Counted from the stretch's first letter, positions 24,580 through 33,465 are shown. The stretch is DNA of 64,000 nucleotides from Bhargavaea sp. CC-171006 (GCF_009761675.1 NZ_QUZH01000012.1:119044-183043); one strand, 5' to 3'. Translations and numbers: made by a program. The notes: generated by a model from the letters alone, not told the origin.

Positions 24580-24735
24580 ATGAAGAAAGGAAACCGGGAA
24601 CCGCACGAGCGCATGGCAGAGACCAACAACGGTCTCCGCGACGCACAGGAAGTGCTGTATCAGGATGAGTTCAAGCGTGCGGACGCCGCGGGCAAGAAGA
24701 ACGGTCAGCCTGACAACCGTCAGAAGGAAAAATGA
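24580..24735 (+). CDS. Small hydrophilic protein, possibly spore-associated
   Basis: 51 residues, very charged (NREPHERMAETNNGLRDAQE ... NGQPDNRQKEK). AAGGGAG lies about 8 nt before ATG; an in-frame ATG at 24556 would add eight residues. A strong terminator follows at once. Short, Gln/Asn/charged, low-complexity proteins of this kind in Bacillales are often spore or stress proteins, but I do not recognise a specific family. Confidence 0.6.
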   Translation: MKKGNREPHERMAETNNGLRDAQEVLYQDEFKRADAAGKKNGQPDNRQKEK

Positions 24736-24736
24736 A

Positions 24737-24771
24737 AGCAGCCGCCATCCATGAAGGGTGGCGGCTGTTTT
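24737..24771 (+). terminator. Terminator of the small hydrophilic gene
   Basis: Stem CAGCCGCCaTCC / GGgTGGCGGCTG followed by TTTT. Confidence 0.88.
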
Positions 24772-24862
24772 GCGACACAGCAAAGCCGCCCCGCACCAGC
24801 GGAACGACTTATCGTGAAGCATTCCCTATTCACCAGAGAAATAACCAAAATAAACAGAATTT

Positions 24863-25051
24863 TTATCGTTTACTGTATTTCTCCCTGTTTTGGGCAACGG
24901 ATTGAATCCCCGCAACCAGTGCCACGACTATGAGCACCGCGGCAAGCAGCATGGAACTGATTTTGAGCGTCATGGATTCAGCGCCGGCCCCTGTCACGGC
25001 AATGATGGCGCCGGGGACGATAAACAGGAGAAGGATCCCGATATCCTTCAC
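24863..25051 (-). CDS. Small two-helix membrane protein, unknown
   Basis: 62 residues, two hydrophobic segments (about 5-22 and 29-49), basic tail (NREKYSKR). GTG start with AAGGAG 7 nt upstream; the SD lies within the last codons of the preceding gene, so the two are translationally linked. Likely a partner of the membrane-anchored kinase-like protein upstream. Family unknown. Confidence 0.6.
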   Translation of the reverse strand: MKDIGILLLFIVPGAIIAVTGAGAESMTLKISSMLLAAVLIVVALVAGIQSVAQNREKYSKR

Positions 25052-25055
25052 TGCC

Positions 25056-26276
25056 TCACTCCTTGTCTATCAGGGTTTTCACGAACCGTTCAAGGCGGCG
25101 CATCACTTCATCCTCGGAAAGGGTCGTGATGCCGAACCGTCTCCAATGGGAGGCGATGCTGCCCGGATCCTGTTCCAGCCAGCCGTACACCGCCAGAAGG
25201 TCCCAATACCTGCTGTATTTAAAGCTTCGGTCTTTCGACAAATTTTTATACGTGCCCAGGAACCGATCCGCGACGTTTCCGCCGTGGATCAACTCGAGCG
25301 CGACACGCATCCGGCCGACGTCAAGCTGTGCCGGCCCGCTGCCCGCCTGGCCCCAGCCTGTCAGACCGGTCACCCGGCCATCCCTGAACAGTACATTGGC
25401 CGGCTCAAAACTCCCATGGACAAAGGCCGGAACGGCACCCGCCATTTCCTCCCGGAAAATTTGCGCGGCCCGCTCCCAGATGGCGCGGTCGATTGCCCAG
25501 CCGGGAATGACAGGTTCTGCCGCCCGCCGGAGTGCCTTCGCTTCCGGCATCCGGGCCGTGTGGGTGGTGGTTAATATACCCGCAATTTCATCAGTCCAAG
25601 CCTCAAAATCGAGCGGCTGCAAAAATGGGTATCCTTCCATTTGGGCCATCAGCAGGAACCGGCCTTCGGCGGCTTTCGCTTCCGGGGCAGGAAGATCGCG
25701 GTCGGCGGCAACCGTCAGGGCGTTCATTTCCCGCTTTGCCGCTTGTTCCGAGACCGTTTCTTTCACAACAAAGTGTTCGCCGTTTTCATTGCGGAACGAG
25801 TAGGCGAGTCCCTCCGACGGAAGACGCCGAAACGATTTGAGTACGGATAAACCGACTTCCGCATCAACCCATTCCATCGTCTTATCGGGAAGATCGATGG
25901 TCGGCAACAAGTTCTTCCGCCAGAACAGCAGACCAAGCAGGGCACCGCCGGCAATGAGGATGAAAGCGGGCCAGTTGATGACCGTCGCGCTCAGCACAAA
26001 CGCCACAACAGCCGCCCCGAATTTCTTTTTCCAGATGAGCATGACCCCGAGCAGCGTCAGGATCACCCCGAACACCGTCGGGAACAGGATCGCATCCAGC
26101 CGGATCCAGATCCCCTGCGTCACTTCCACCTTGATCGGATCACCATAGCCCGGAATACAGAGCGCCCCGTACACCCGGAGCCAGTACATATAGTAGTAAT
26201 ACACCGTATACAGCCCGCCAGCCAGGACGAGCAGCCCCGGGAGATAATCGCGGATTGGGCGTGCCATCGAAGTCAT
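25056..26276 (-). CDS. Membrane-anchored aminoglycoside-phosphotransferase-fold protein lacking catalytic aspartates
   Basis: 406 residues from the ATG at 26276 (GGAGGG 6 nt upstream; an ATG two codons earlier is too close). Four hydrophobic helices fill residues 10-125, then a cytoplasmic APH/kinase-like domain begins (GLAYSFRNENGEHFVVKETV, with the ATP-site Lys). The Brenner-type loop, normally HGD..P.N, is HGSFEPANVLF near residue 285, and the metal-binding I-D-W is TGWGQAG. Both Asp residues are thus replaced. A pseudokinase or scaffold is likely. I see no close named family. It is followed by a small membrane gene. Confidence 0.7.
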   Translation of the reverse strand: MTSMARPIRDYLPGLLVLAGGLYTVYYYYMYWLRVYGALCIPGYGDPIKVEVTQGIWIRLDAILFPTVFGVILTLLGVMLIWKKKFGAAVVAFVLSATVINWPAFILIAGGALLGLLFWRKNLLPTIDLPDKTMEWVDAEVGLSVLKSFRRLPSEGLAYSFRNENGEHFVVKETVSEQAAKREMNALTVAADRDLPAPEAKAAEGRFLLMAQMEGYPFLQPLDFEAWTDEIAGILTTTHTARMPEAKALRRAAEPVIPGWAIDRAIWERAAQIFREEMAGAVPAFVHGSFEPANVLFRDGRVTGLTGWGQAGSGPAQLDVGRMRVALELIHGGNVADRFLGTYKNLSKDRSFKYSRYWDLLAVYGWLEQDPGSIASHWRRFGITTLSEDEVMRRLERFVKTLIDKE

Positions 26277-26348
26277 GGCCATCCCTCCTATTGATGTGCA
26301 GCCGGAATCGATGAGGCCGGCCGTCTGGATGGGTGGAGCGATTTTCGC

Positions 26349-26474
26349 GAATGACGAGATGTTCTTTCTGAATGATGAAACCTGAGTCGTGAATGACGAG
26401 ACTCAGGCAACGAATGACGAAACCGGGGACGTGAATGACGAAATCGCACGCCCGAGTGCCGGGATTGGAGCTGG
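26349..26474. repeat. 21-bp phased tandem array D
   Basis: Units of 21 bp begin at 26349, 26370, 26391, 26412, 26433 and a degenerate one at 26454; core GAATGACGARA. Two further 21-bp units with another core (GGTGTTACGCAA) begin at 26489 and 26510 and match the leading unit of array A. Confidence 0.85.
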
Positions 26475-26542
26475 CAACGGCCGGGAATGGGTGTTACGCA
26501 ACCCGCCGCGAGTGTTACCAACGCTCCGCTTCTCCCGTTCCC

Positions 26543-28114
26543 TCACTTCCTGAACTGGACGTCCCCGTCGACGACCGTCATGACGACATTCGCCCTGACG
26601 ATATCGTCTTCCGCCACGCGCTCCAGGTCGGAATCGACAACGGTGAAATCTGCGAAGTGGCCCGGTGCGATCTTGCCGCGGATGTCTTCCTGGCCAAGCA
26701 CTTTCGCCGCTTCCGTCGTATAAAGGCGGAGCGCCTCGTAGCGGGAAAGTTTCTCTTCCGGCAGGTAGCCGCCTTCTTTCGGGTCATCCGGAAGCTTTCT
26801 GGCAACGGCCGTGTAGATGCCAAGGAGCGGATCCGGAGAGTCGACCGGCGTGTCGGAGCCCCCGCCGCAGATGAACCCGCGGTCCATGAGCTTTTTCCAG
26901 GCGTAGGCCCACTCCAGCCGCTCCGGCCCAAGGCGCTCCGCCACCCACGGGAAGTCCGAGCCGACGAAGATCGGCTGGATATCAAGGATGATCGGGAGCT
27001 TCTCCATGCGGTCCACCAGATCTTCGCGCAGCACGCACACGTGGATCAGCCGGTCCCGCTTGCCTTCCGGACATGGGTATTTCTCGATTGCTTCGATCGC
27101 CATCTCCGCTGCCGCATCGCCGATCACGTGCACTGCGATCGCCTCGCCGTGGCTGCGCGCAAGACGCACCAATTCTTCCGTCTCGTTCTGTGTAAGGACG
27201 AACGTGCCGCGGTTGCCCGGGTCATCCGAGTAGTCCTCCGACAGCGCAGCCGTCTTGCCGCCGAGCGCACCGTCGATAAAGAACTTCATCGCGCCCGGCT
27301 CCGCCCACTCGCTGTAAGCCACATCCGCTTTCATCATGTCATCGAACACTGTGGAGCGGCGCAGCAGATGGGCGCGGAACTTCCGCTTGCCCTCACCGAG
27401 CACCTCTTGGAACGCCTTCATCGGATTTTCGTAGCCGCCAAAGTAGCCGAGGTCATCCGTATGGCCACCCGTCAGCCCCATTGCTGCGAGATCATCCACT
27501 GCCGCTTCAAGCGCAGTGCGGATCGCTTCCTCTGTCGGATGCGGGATGATCGTCTCGACCAGATCCTGGGCGTCCTCCTTCAGGAAGCCGGTCGGATTTC
27601 CGTCAGCGTCCCGGACGATGACGCCCCCCTCCGGATCCGGGGTCTCTTTCGTAATGCCGGCAAGCTGCAGCGCCGCCGAGTTCGCGAGCAGCATGTGGCG
27701 GCATGTGCGCTTCAGCATCATCGGCTTGTCCGTCACGGCATCCAGTTCCGCAAGCGTCGGGACGTGCCGGTCCGGGAACAGATTCTCATCCCAGCCCTCG
27801 CCGAGCACCCATGAGCCTTCCGGGACCGACTCCGCCGCCTTCCGCATGGTTTCAAGCAGCTCGTCCGATGACGTCACCGCGGATAGATTGTTGCTCAAAA
27901 GCTGCCGGCCGTGGCCGATCAGATGCATATGCGTATCGACAAACCCCGGATAGACAACCGCCCCGCCGACATTTTCCTCCCGGTCGGCCTGAGCCTTCAG
28001 CTCTTCGTATGTACCGGTCGCGGCAATCCGGCCGTCCTCCACGAGCACGGCCTCGACCGTATGCCCTTCCTGTTCCATCGTTACGAACGATCCTCCATGC
28101 CAGAGTGTTTTCAT
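26543..28114 (-). CDS. YtcJ-like amidohydrolase
   Basis: 523 residues from ATG 28114 (GGAGG 8 nt upstream; ATG two codons earlier is too close). Metal-dependent hydrolase of the YtcJ/AepA group: YPGFVDTHMHLIGHG near residue 60 (metal His pair), WVLGEGWDE, AIAVHVIGDAAAEMAIEAIE near 290, ICGGGSDTPVDSPDPLLGIY near 430 (metal Asp), and LSRYEALRLYTTEAAKVLG with GKIAPGHFADFTVVD near the end. It probably cleaves an amide of a small molecule; substrate unknown. Cytoplasmic, single gene. Confidence 0.9.
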   Translation of the reverse strand: MKTLWHGGSFVTMEQEGHTVEAVLVEDGRIAATGTYEELKAQADREENVGGAVVYPGFVDTHMHLIGHGRQLLSNNLSAVTSSDELLETMRKAAESVPEGSWVLGEGWDENLFPDRHVPTLAELDAVTDKPMMLKRTCRHMLLANSAALQLAGITKETPDPEGGVIVRDADGNPTGFLKEDAQDLVETIIPHPTEEAIRTALEAAVDDLAAMGLTGGHTDDLGYFGGYENPMKAFQEVLGEGKRKFRAHLLRRSTVFDDMMKADVAYSEWAEPGAMKFFIDGALGGKTAALSEDYSDDPGNRGTFVLTQNETEELVRLARSHGEAIAVHVIGDAAAEMAIEAIEKYPCPEGKRDRLIHVCVLREDLVDRMEKLPIILDIQPIFVGSDFPWVAERLGPERLEWAYAWKKLMDRGFICGGGSDTPVDSPDPLLGIYTAVARKLPDDPKEGGYLPEEKLSRYEALRLYTTEAAKVLGQEDIRGKIAPGHFADFTVVDSDLERVAEDDIVRANVVMTVVDGDVQFRK

Positions 28115-28297
28115 TCCCATTCCTCCAAATCACGCAATTTTTCTTTTAGTGTAGCACTTTTCAGACAGATAAAGTGTGAAGGGATTAAGGAGAATTCATC
28201 TCACATCTGACCTTCTCATTTTCTGGAAAACTGACCCTTTCCTATTTATGTTAAAACCAATATGTTTACTACACTTAAGTTGAAAGGAAGACGGTCC

Positions 28298-28558
28298 ATG
28301 GAAGACCCAAGACCCTTGGCCAAACTAACCGACAGCATGCTGGCTGATTGGATGGACGAGCAGGAAGCAACCGCCGGCTACGTTCCCATACACATTTATG
28401 ATGAAACGAAGCGAGTGACCATTCACGCCTTCAGCCAGGAAAAAGGCTGCCTCATGAAAGTCGTCTACCACCGCCAATCCGGGGAACGGACCGTCGAACG
28501 GTTCGATGTACAGTCCGGAGAAATGATGATCCGCCGTACAGCCAGAATAATGGATTGA
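28298..28558 (+). CDS. Hypothetical small protein
   Basis: 86 residues from ATG 28298 (AAAGGAAG 7 nt upstream). The sequence is soluble with a beta-rich middle (YVPIHIYDETKRVTIHAFSQ, KVVYHRQSGERTVERFDVQSG). No family recognised and no cysteines beyond one. A clear terminator follows. Single gene between the amidohydrolase and an arsenite-type transporter. Confidence 0.6.
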   Translation: MEDPRPLAKLTDSMLADWMDEQEATAGYVPIHIYDETKRVTIHAFSQEKGCLMKVVYHRQSGERTVERFDVQSGEMMIRRTARIMD

Positions 28559-28614
28559 TTTATTTATGCGCTTTACGTCCGTAATTCAATGATGTTCGCG
28601 TATGAAATAATTAA

Positions 28615-28657
28615 AGAGCCTCCGATTCCGGTCATGCCGAATCAGAGGCTCTTTTGT
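28615..28657 (+). terminator. Intrinsic terminator
   Basis: Stem AAAGAGCCTC..GATTC / GAATC.GAGGCTCTTTT after the small hypothetical gene. Confidence 0.88.
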
Positions 28658-28735
28658 GTGTCCCAACATCGTCCAGCCTGCGGATCCCTATGATACAGTG
28701 GCTATATAGTCCATCACCACTGGGGGATCATGACG

Positions 28736-29692
28736 ATGTTAAACAGAGAGAAATTAGAGAATCACCAGGTGCTGCTCTACGTCGCTGTCCTTGCCGCGGC
28801 GTTCGGATTCGGGCTCTTGGCGCCGGATCTTGCCGAAAAAAACGGCGGGTCCATTTCGATCATTATCGCGATTCTCATGTACAGCATGTTTTCGCAGATT
28901 CCGTTTGTGTCGCTGAGAGATGCGTTCGGGAACCGCCGTTATCTGGCTGCGGTATTGCTCACGAATTATATTGCCGTCCCGGCCGTGGTGTGGATTCTTT
29001 CGGGATTCCTGCCGGACAACACGCCGCTTCTGCTCGGGTTCTTCCTCGTTTTGCTGACGCCCTGCATTGATTACGTCATTGTGTTCACGGCGCTCGGCAG
29101 GGGAAACGAAAAACTGGTCCTGATGTCCACGCCGATCCTCTTCATCACCCAAATGCTTTTGTTGCCGGTCTACCTCTGGCTGTTCATGGGTGAGACCGCG
29201 ACAGGCATCGTCCAATCCGGCCCATTTCTGGAGGCGTTTGTCGGTTTGATCGTGATTCCGCTCGGCATCGCCATCGCCGTCCAGCTGTTTGCGCGCAGAT
29301 CAGCTGCGGGTGACCGGCTTGTCGGCTTATCGGCATGGCTGCCCGTTCCGTTCATGGCACTGACCCTTTTTGTCGTCGTCGCGTCCCAGATCGGCAAAGT
29401 CTCGGTCTTTATCGATCAAATCATCAAAGTCATTCCGCTCTATATCGCCTTCATGGCCATCATGCCGGTGATCTCACGATGGGTCGCCAAGCAGATGGGG
29501 CTCGATAACGGGGCGGGCCGCGCTCTGGCCTTTAGCGGGGCCACACGGAACTCGCTCGTCGTCCTTCCGCTCGCGCTGTCACTTCCCGGCGAGGCAAGCA
29601 CGTTGGTCGCGGCGGTCATCGTCACACAGACCATCGTGGAGCTCGCAGGGGAACTGGTCTACATCCGGTGGATACCCAAGCTGGTGAAATGA
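28736..29692 (+). CDS. Arsenite/bile-acid:sodium symporter-like transporter (BASS/ACR3 type)
   Basis: 318 residues, about ten membrane spans. The segment LTPCIDYVIVFTALGRGNEK with the conserved Cys is the ACR3-type arsenite motif, and FSGATRNSLVVLPLALSLP is the second broken-helix motif of the BASS superfamily. It probably exports arsenite or a related oxyanion; substrate not proven and no arsR or arsC adjoins. GGGGG is 9 nt from ATG 28736; ATG 28730 is an alternative but too close. Confidence 0.82.
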   Translation: MLNREKLENHQVLLYVAVLAAAFGFGLLAPDLAEKNGGSISIIIAILMYSMFSQIPFVSLRDAFGNRRYLAAVLLTNYIAVPAVVWILSGFLPDNTPLLLGFFLVLLTPCIDYVIVFTALGRGNEKLVLMSTPILFITQMLLLPVYLWLFMGETATGIVQSGPFLEAFVGLIVIPLGIAIAVQLFARRSAAGDRLVGLSAWLPVPFMALTLFVVVASQIGKVSVFIDQIIKVIPLYIAFMAIMPVISRWVAKQMGLDNGAGRALAFSGATRNSLVVLPLALSLPGEASTLVAAVIVTQTIVELAGELVYIRWIPKLVK

Positions 29693-29694
29693 AA

Positions 29695-29728
29695 CAAGCC
29701 CCCGAAACCAAATTGGTTCGGGGGCTTG
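29695..29728. terminator. Bidirectional terminator
   Basis: Stem CAAGCCCCCGAA / TTCGGGGGCTTG between the transporter and the convergent SDR gene. Confidence 0.88.
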
Positions 29729-29740
29729 CCGATTTCCACA

Positions 29741-30478
29741 TTATTGTGCCGTGTATCCGCCGTCGACGATCAGACTGGAGCCGGTCATGAAGCTGGAGTC
29801 GTCGGATGCGAGGAACAGGACCGCTTTCGCGATTTCTTCCGCCTGGCCAAGACGTCCAACCGGAGTGGCCGCTTTCAGACCATCCTTCATCTCTTCCGGA
29901 ATAATCGGCGTGTCGATGAAGCCCGGGCAGATGGCGTTGATGCGGATGTTGCGGTCCGCGTATTCAACTGCCAAGCCGCGTGTCAGGTTGACGACGCCGC
30001 CCTTCGAAGCGGCATACGGCGCGTTTTGCGCGACACCGACATGTCCGTACATCGATGCCGTGTTGACCATGACACCGCCGCCTGTTTTCAGGAAACCGCG
30101 CAATGCTTCGCGCGCAACGAGGAATACCCCGTCGAGGTCGACGCTTACTGTCTTGCGCCATTCTTCGTAGGTCAGTTCATCGGATGGCTTGTTGACGCCG
30201 ATGCCTGCGTTGTTGAAAACGACATCGACTTGGCCGAATTGGCCTGCCGCTTCCTTGAACAGGTTCTGTACGTCATCTTCACTTGTGACGTTCGTCTTCA
30301 CGAAGAGTGCTTCAGTGCCGGAGTTCGTCAGCTCTTCCATTACCGCCTGACCCTTTTCTTCGTTCAGGTCGGCGATGACGATCTTCGCGCCTTCTTTAGC
30401 GAACAGCAGGGCCGATGCTTTTCCGATGCCGGAAGCTCCGCCGGTTACGACTGCCACTTTGCCTTCAAGTTTACCCAT
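29741..30478 (-). CDS. Short-chain dehydrogenase/reductase
   Basis: 245 residues from ATG 30478 (AAGGAG 9 nt upstream). Classical SDR: cofactor loop VVTGGASGIGKA (residues 10-21), NNAGIG near 90, catalytic Ser in NTASMYGH, Tyr and Lys in PYAASKGGV, and the typical C-terminus SSFMTGSSLIVDGGYTAQ. The acidic residue after beta strand 2 (IADLNEE) favours NAD(H) over NADP(H). Acts on an alcohol/ketone pair that cannot be specified. Single gene. Confidence 0.92.
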   Translation of the reverse strand: MGKLEGKVAVVTGGASGIGKASALLFAKEGAKIVIADLNEEKGQAVMEELTNSGTEALFVKTNVTSEDDVQNLFKEAAGQFGQVDVVFNNAGIGVNKPSDELTYEEWRKTVSVDLDGVFLVAREALRGFLKTGGGVMVNTASMYGHVGVAQNAPYAASKGGVVNLTRGLAVEYADRNIRINAICPGFIDTPIIPEEMKDGLKAATPVGRLGQAEEIAKAVLFLASDDSSFMTGSSLIVDGGYTAQ

Positions 30479-30629
30479 CACTCAACACTCCTTTGTTATA
30501 TACCTTGAATTCAAGATAACTCTTTTTCACCAATTCGTCAAAGCTTCTGCTCAACATTGAGCACACCGACCGACACCCTCCTGAGTTTCCCCTATACTGA
30601 GAGAAAAGAAACGAAAGGAGGAGAATCCA

Positions 30630-30959
30630 TTGTCCATCACTGCACTGAAATTCGTGCGGGCCGTGGGGATCGCGGACGGTGTATCGCTGCTTGTGCTGCT
30701 GTTTATCGCCATGCCGCTGAAATATATGGCCGGCATGCCTCTGGCTGTTTCAATCGTCGGCGCCATCCACGGCGGTATATTCGTCACCTACCTCTTGGCC
30801 CTCCTCCTGGCTCAGATCGTAGTCCGTTGGAACATCATCTGGTCGGTGCTCGGCATCGCGGCCGCCTTCGTGCCATTTGCCAACTTTGTGCTCGACCGGA
30901 AGTTCAAGAAGATGCAAAAGGAACGCGAAGAAGAGACCGGCATCCAGGTGGTTTCGTAA
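30630..30959 (+). CDS. DUF3817-family small membrane protein
   Basis: 109 residues from a TTG start with AAAGGAGG 8 nt upstream. Three hydrophobic helices with the DUF3817 features FVRAVGIADGVSLLVLLFIA, MPLKYMAG and VGAIHGGIFVTYLLALL, then a charged tail. Homologues are widespread in Bacillales (YdzA-like) and unknown in function. A strong terminator follows. Confidence 0.85.
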   Translation: MSITALKFVRAVGIADGVSLLVLLFIAMPLKYMAGMPLAVSIVGAIHGGIFVTYLLALLLAQIVVRWNIIWSVLGIAAAFVPFANFVLDRKFKKMQKEREEETGIQVVS

Positions 30960-30968
30960 TCCATATAG

Positions 30969-31005
30969 AAAAGGCAGCCGTCCCCGTGGACCGGCTGCCT
31001 TTTTA
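30969..31005. terminator. Bidirectional terminator
   Basis: Stem AAAAGGCAGCCG / CGGCTGCCTTTTT between DUF3817 and the convergent pirin gene. Confidence 0.88.
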
Positions 31006-31746
31006 CATCCTTTTGATTCCGCTGATCGTCCCTGAGTCGGTCATTTCCGCATCGACATCCACGAGGAACAGCACGAGCACTGCAGGCTCAAGGACCGCCA
31101 GCCCTGACAGCTCCCGAGCCGCTCCGCTCACCCCGTCCCCTTTCCCAAGGACTTCCCCGCCGGCTTGGATGCTGCCCTGGAATACATAGAGCCACGGCGT
31201 ATAACCTTCCATTTCCGGTACCATGAGTTCCGCTCCTGCTTCCGCCTTTGCATCATAAACCGCTACACGCTGGCGGATCTCAAGCGGTGCACCAGTCCCG
31301 GCCGGCCCTCCGATGAGCGTCCAGCCGTCCTCATCCGGCTCTCCTGCCTTCCAGAACCGGACGCTCGGTTCCAAGTCCGCCTTTTCCGGCCGGATCAGAA
31401 TCTGCAGCATCTCCACATCTTCTTGCGGCGCCGACTCCTCGTGGAAAAAGCTCCTGCCCGCATTCATCATCATGTGCCGTCCGGGCGAAAGCAGCTCTTC
31501 CTCCCCGTCGGAATCGCGGTGCAGCATCTGACCTGAACCGATATAGCTCAGGATCTCATCGTTCACATGCTCATGCATCCTGATCTTCGTGCCCTTCCTG
31601 ATCGTCGCGTGATCGAACCGCGCCAGCGGCCCGAAAGAATAGTCGTCGCTGTCTTTGTCTTGATTGACCAGGCCAGGACGGTTCACCTTCAGGCTGAAAA
31701 ACTTGTTGCCCGCCGGAAATGCCTGGCTGCTCCGGTAAATGTCCAT
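31003..31746 (-). CDS. Pirin-family protein (bicupin)
   Basis: 247 residues. The pirin N-terminal cupin shows FDHATIRKGTKIRMHEHVND, EILSYIGSGQMLHRDSDG and GRHMMMNAGRSFFHEES, which supply the metal-binding histidines and the conserved HE pair. The second cupin is degenerate. Bacterial pirins have been reported as quercetin dioxygenases or stress-linked regulators; the role here is not shown. SD GGGGGGAG precedes the ATG. Single gene. Confidence 0.88.
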   Translation of the reverse strand: MDIYRSSQAFPAGNKFFSLKVNRPGLVNQDKDSDDYSFGPLARFDHATIRKGTKIRMHEHVNDEILSYIGSGQMLHRDSDGEEELLSPGRHMMMNAGRSFFHEESAPQEDVEMLQILIRPEKADLEPSVRFWKAGEPDEDGWTLIGGPAGTGAPLEIRQRVAVYDAKAEAGAELMVPEMEGYTPWLYVFQGSIQAGGEVLGKGDGVSGAARELSGLAVLEPAVLVLFLVDVDAEMTDSGTISGIKRM

Positions 31747-31911
31747 CGTTCTCCCCCCAGACGTTGTTAGGTAAAGTGTATCTCAGGAAGCGCACTTGCC
31801 AAACAAAACTGCCCGGCCCCCGTCCCGCCCATGAATTTCCAGCACAGATAAGATGTATGATAAACTTGTCTTGCAATTGGCTTGTCAATTCTATTAGTGA
31901 GCTGAGAATAC

Positions 31912-32727
31912 ATGGATTATTTCACAGGAAAACTGATTTTCATCATTCTGTTCATTTTTATTATCCACTCCATCGAAACGCTTGCCTATGCCGTCCGGCT
32001 TTCAGGAGCAAGGGTCAAGATGATCGCGTCCGCTTTGTCTCTTTTTAATATCATGGTGATCGTGTCCAGATTGGCAAATATGATGCAGCAGCCTTTCACC
32101 GGAAGTCTGATCGACACGGCTCCGAAAGAGAACGCCTTGGAATTTGTGGAAGTCCAGTTCCGCATGCTGATCGGAGCTTCCACTGCCGGAACGCTTTTCG
32201 GAATCCTCTTGCTGCCGACATTCACCGCATTATTTTCAAGGGCGATCATTCACTTGTCTGCGGAAAAAGGGTCTGTCCCTTCCCTGATGAAGAGGCTTCT
32301 CTCCCCGCAGTACATCAGAAGGGGACTGAACCATTTCAGCTTCCCAAGAGTTCAGTATCTGAAAGGGGTCAAGTTCAAAGAGTTCCCGATCCGGCTGTTT
32401 TTCATCAACATGCTCATCACGGCCATCTATACAATAGGCGTCCTGAGCGCCCTGTACGCTGCCCTGCTGGCACCTGAAAGAGCGGCCACCGCCGTCATGG
32501 CTTCCGGTCTGATCAATGGAATCGCCACGATTCTTCTCGTTATTTTTATCGATCCGAAAATTTCCGTAATCGCTGACGACGTTGTCAATCGCAGGGGAAG
32601 CTACATACAGCTGAAAAGCATGTCCATCATGATGATTGCCTCCAGGCTATGCGGCACGATTCTGGCGCAGTTTTTGTTTTTGTGGGGCGCCAAGTATATC
32701 GCCTGGTTCACCCGATTCATCGTGTGA
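31912..32727 (+). CDS. amj: Lipid II flippase, Amj family
   Basis: 271 residues with six or more membrane spans. The N-terminal IIHSIETLAYAVRLSGARVK with SLFNIMVIVSRLANMMQQP, and the mid segment LINGIATILLVIFIDPKISV, are characteristic of Amj (YdaH), which flips lipid II across the membrane alongside MurJ. No good SD is seen before the ATG (GTGAGCTGAG only), so translation may be weak. In B. subtilis amj is under sigma-M envelope-stress control; I could not place a sigma-M promoter here with certainty. Confidence 0.88.
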   Translation: MDYFTGKLIFIILFIFIIHSIETLAYAVRLSGARVKMIASALSLFNIMVIVSRLANMMQQPFTGSLIDTAPKENALEFVEVQFRMLIGASTAGTLFGILLLPTFTALFSRAIIHLSAEKGSVPSLMKRLLSPQYIRRGLNHFSFPRVQYLKGVKFKEFPIRLFFINMLITAIYTIGVLSALYAALLAPERAATAVMASGLINGIATILLVIFIDPKISVIADDVVNRRGSYIQLKSMSIMMIASRLCGTILAQFLFLWGAKYIAWFTRFIV

Positions 32728-32802
32728 TCCCCCCGCCAACCATTGACCGTCCCCAAAAATTTCTATATGATAATAGCGACAACTCAATGCCCGGACTCGC
32801 CG

Positions 32803-32842
32803 GGAGAGGTTCATAGCGGATACCCTCTATAAAAAACTATGG
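32803..32842 (+). ncRNA. preQ1-I riboswitch upstream of queF
   Basis: The sequence GAGAGGTTC, ATAGC, then ACCCTCTATAAAAAACTA fits the class I preQ1 aptamer: P1 stem AGAGG/CCTCT, the loop C that pairs with preQ1, and the A-rich 3' tail closing the H-type pseudoknot. Binding of preQ1 should shut off queF. Confidence 0.92.
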
Positions 32843-32858
32843 ATTCATGACGATTCAG

Positions 32859-32892
32859 GCCATGTCCATGCCGGACACGGCTTTTTGTTTTT
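32859..32892 (+). terminator. Expression-platform terminator of the queF riboswitch
   Basis: Stem GCCATGTCC / GGACACGGC, loop of five, then TTTTTGTTTTTT, 17 bp after the aptamer. Confidence 0.85.
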
Positions 32893-32905
32893 TATGGGAC
32901 CCACC

Positions 32906-32950
32906 AAGCCTCTCTCGTGCATGCCGGGCGCATTGCACAAGGAGGCTTTT
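32906..32950 (+). promoter_or_regulatory. Second leader hairpin that buries the queF Shine-Dalgarno
   Basis: Arms AAGCCTC (32906-32912) and GAGGCTT (32942-32948), inner arms GTGC/GCAC, then TTTTTT. The 3' arm overlaps the queF SD AAGGAGG at 32939-32945, so folding would hide the ribosome site or end transcription. Confidence 0.65.
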
Positions 32951-32955
32951 TTATC

Positions 32956-33456
32956 ATGTCCGGCAGAAGCCAAGAACAAGGACTGAAAGATCTGACCCTG
33001 CTGGGGAATCAGAATACCCAATACTCGACCGAATACGCGCCGGAAGTGCTGGAGGCGGTCGATAATCTCCACTCGAACCGCGATTATTTCGTGAAGTTCA
33101 ACTGCCCGGAGTTCACGAGCCTGTGCCCGATCACCGGACAGCCGGATTTCGCGACGATGTACATCTCGTTTATCCCGGATAAGAAACTCGTTGAAAGCAA
33201 GTCGCTGAAGCTGTACCTGTTCAGCTTCCGCAACCACGGCGACTTCCACGAGGACTGCGTGAACATCATCATGAACGACCTCATCAAGCTGCTCGACCCG
33301 CGCTACATCGAGGTGTGGGGCAAGTTCACGCCGCGCGGCGGCATCTCGATCGACCCGTGGTGCAACTATGGCCGTCCGGGCACGAAGTATGAGGAAATCG
33401 CCAGCTACCGGCTTATGAATCATGACATGAATCCGGAGACAATCGACAACCGCTGA
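32956..33456 (+). CDS. queF: NADPH-dependent 7-cyano-7-deazaguanine (preQ0) reductase
   Basis: 166 residues, unimodular QueF of the B. subtilis type. It reduces preQ0 to preQ1 in queuosine synthesis. The nucleophile is Cys57 in [17 protein letters not shown] with Asp64 beside it; the NADPH/QueF motif is [20 protein letters not shown], and the GTP-cyclohydrolase-like fold closes with [22 protein letters not shown] 32956 follows SD AAGGAGG; the frame upstream is leader. Regulated by the preQ1-I riboswitch at 32803. Confidence 0.96.
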   Translation: MSGRSQEQGLKDLTLLGNQNTQYSTEYAPEVLEAVDNLHSNRDYFVKFNCPEFTSLCPITGQPDFATMYISFIPDKKLVESKSLKLYLFSFRNHGDFHEDCVNIIMNDLIKLLDPRYIEVWGKFTPRGGISIDPWCNYGRPGTKYEEIASYRLMNHDMNPETIDNR

Positions 33457-33465
33457 CCGATTCGG

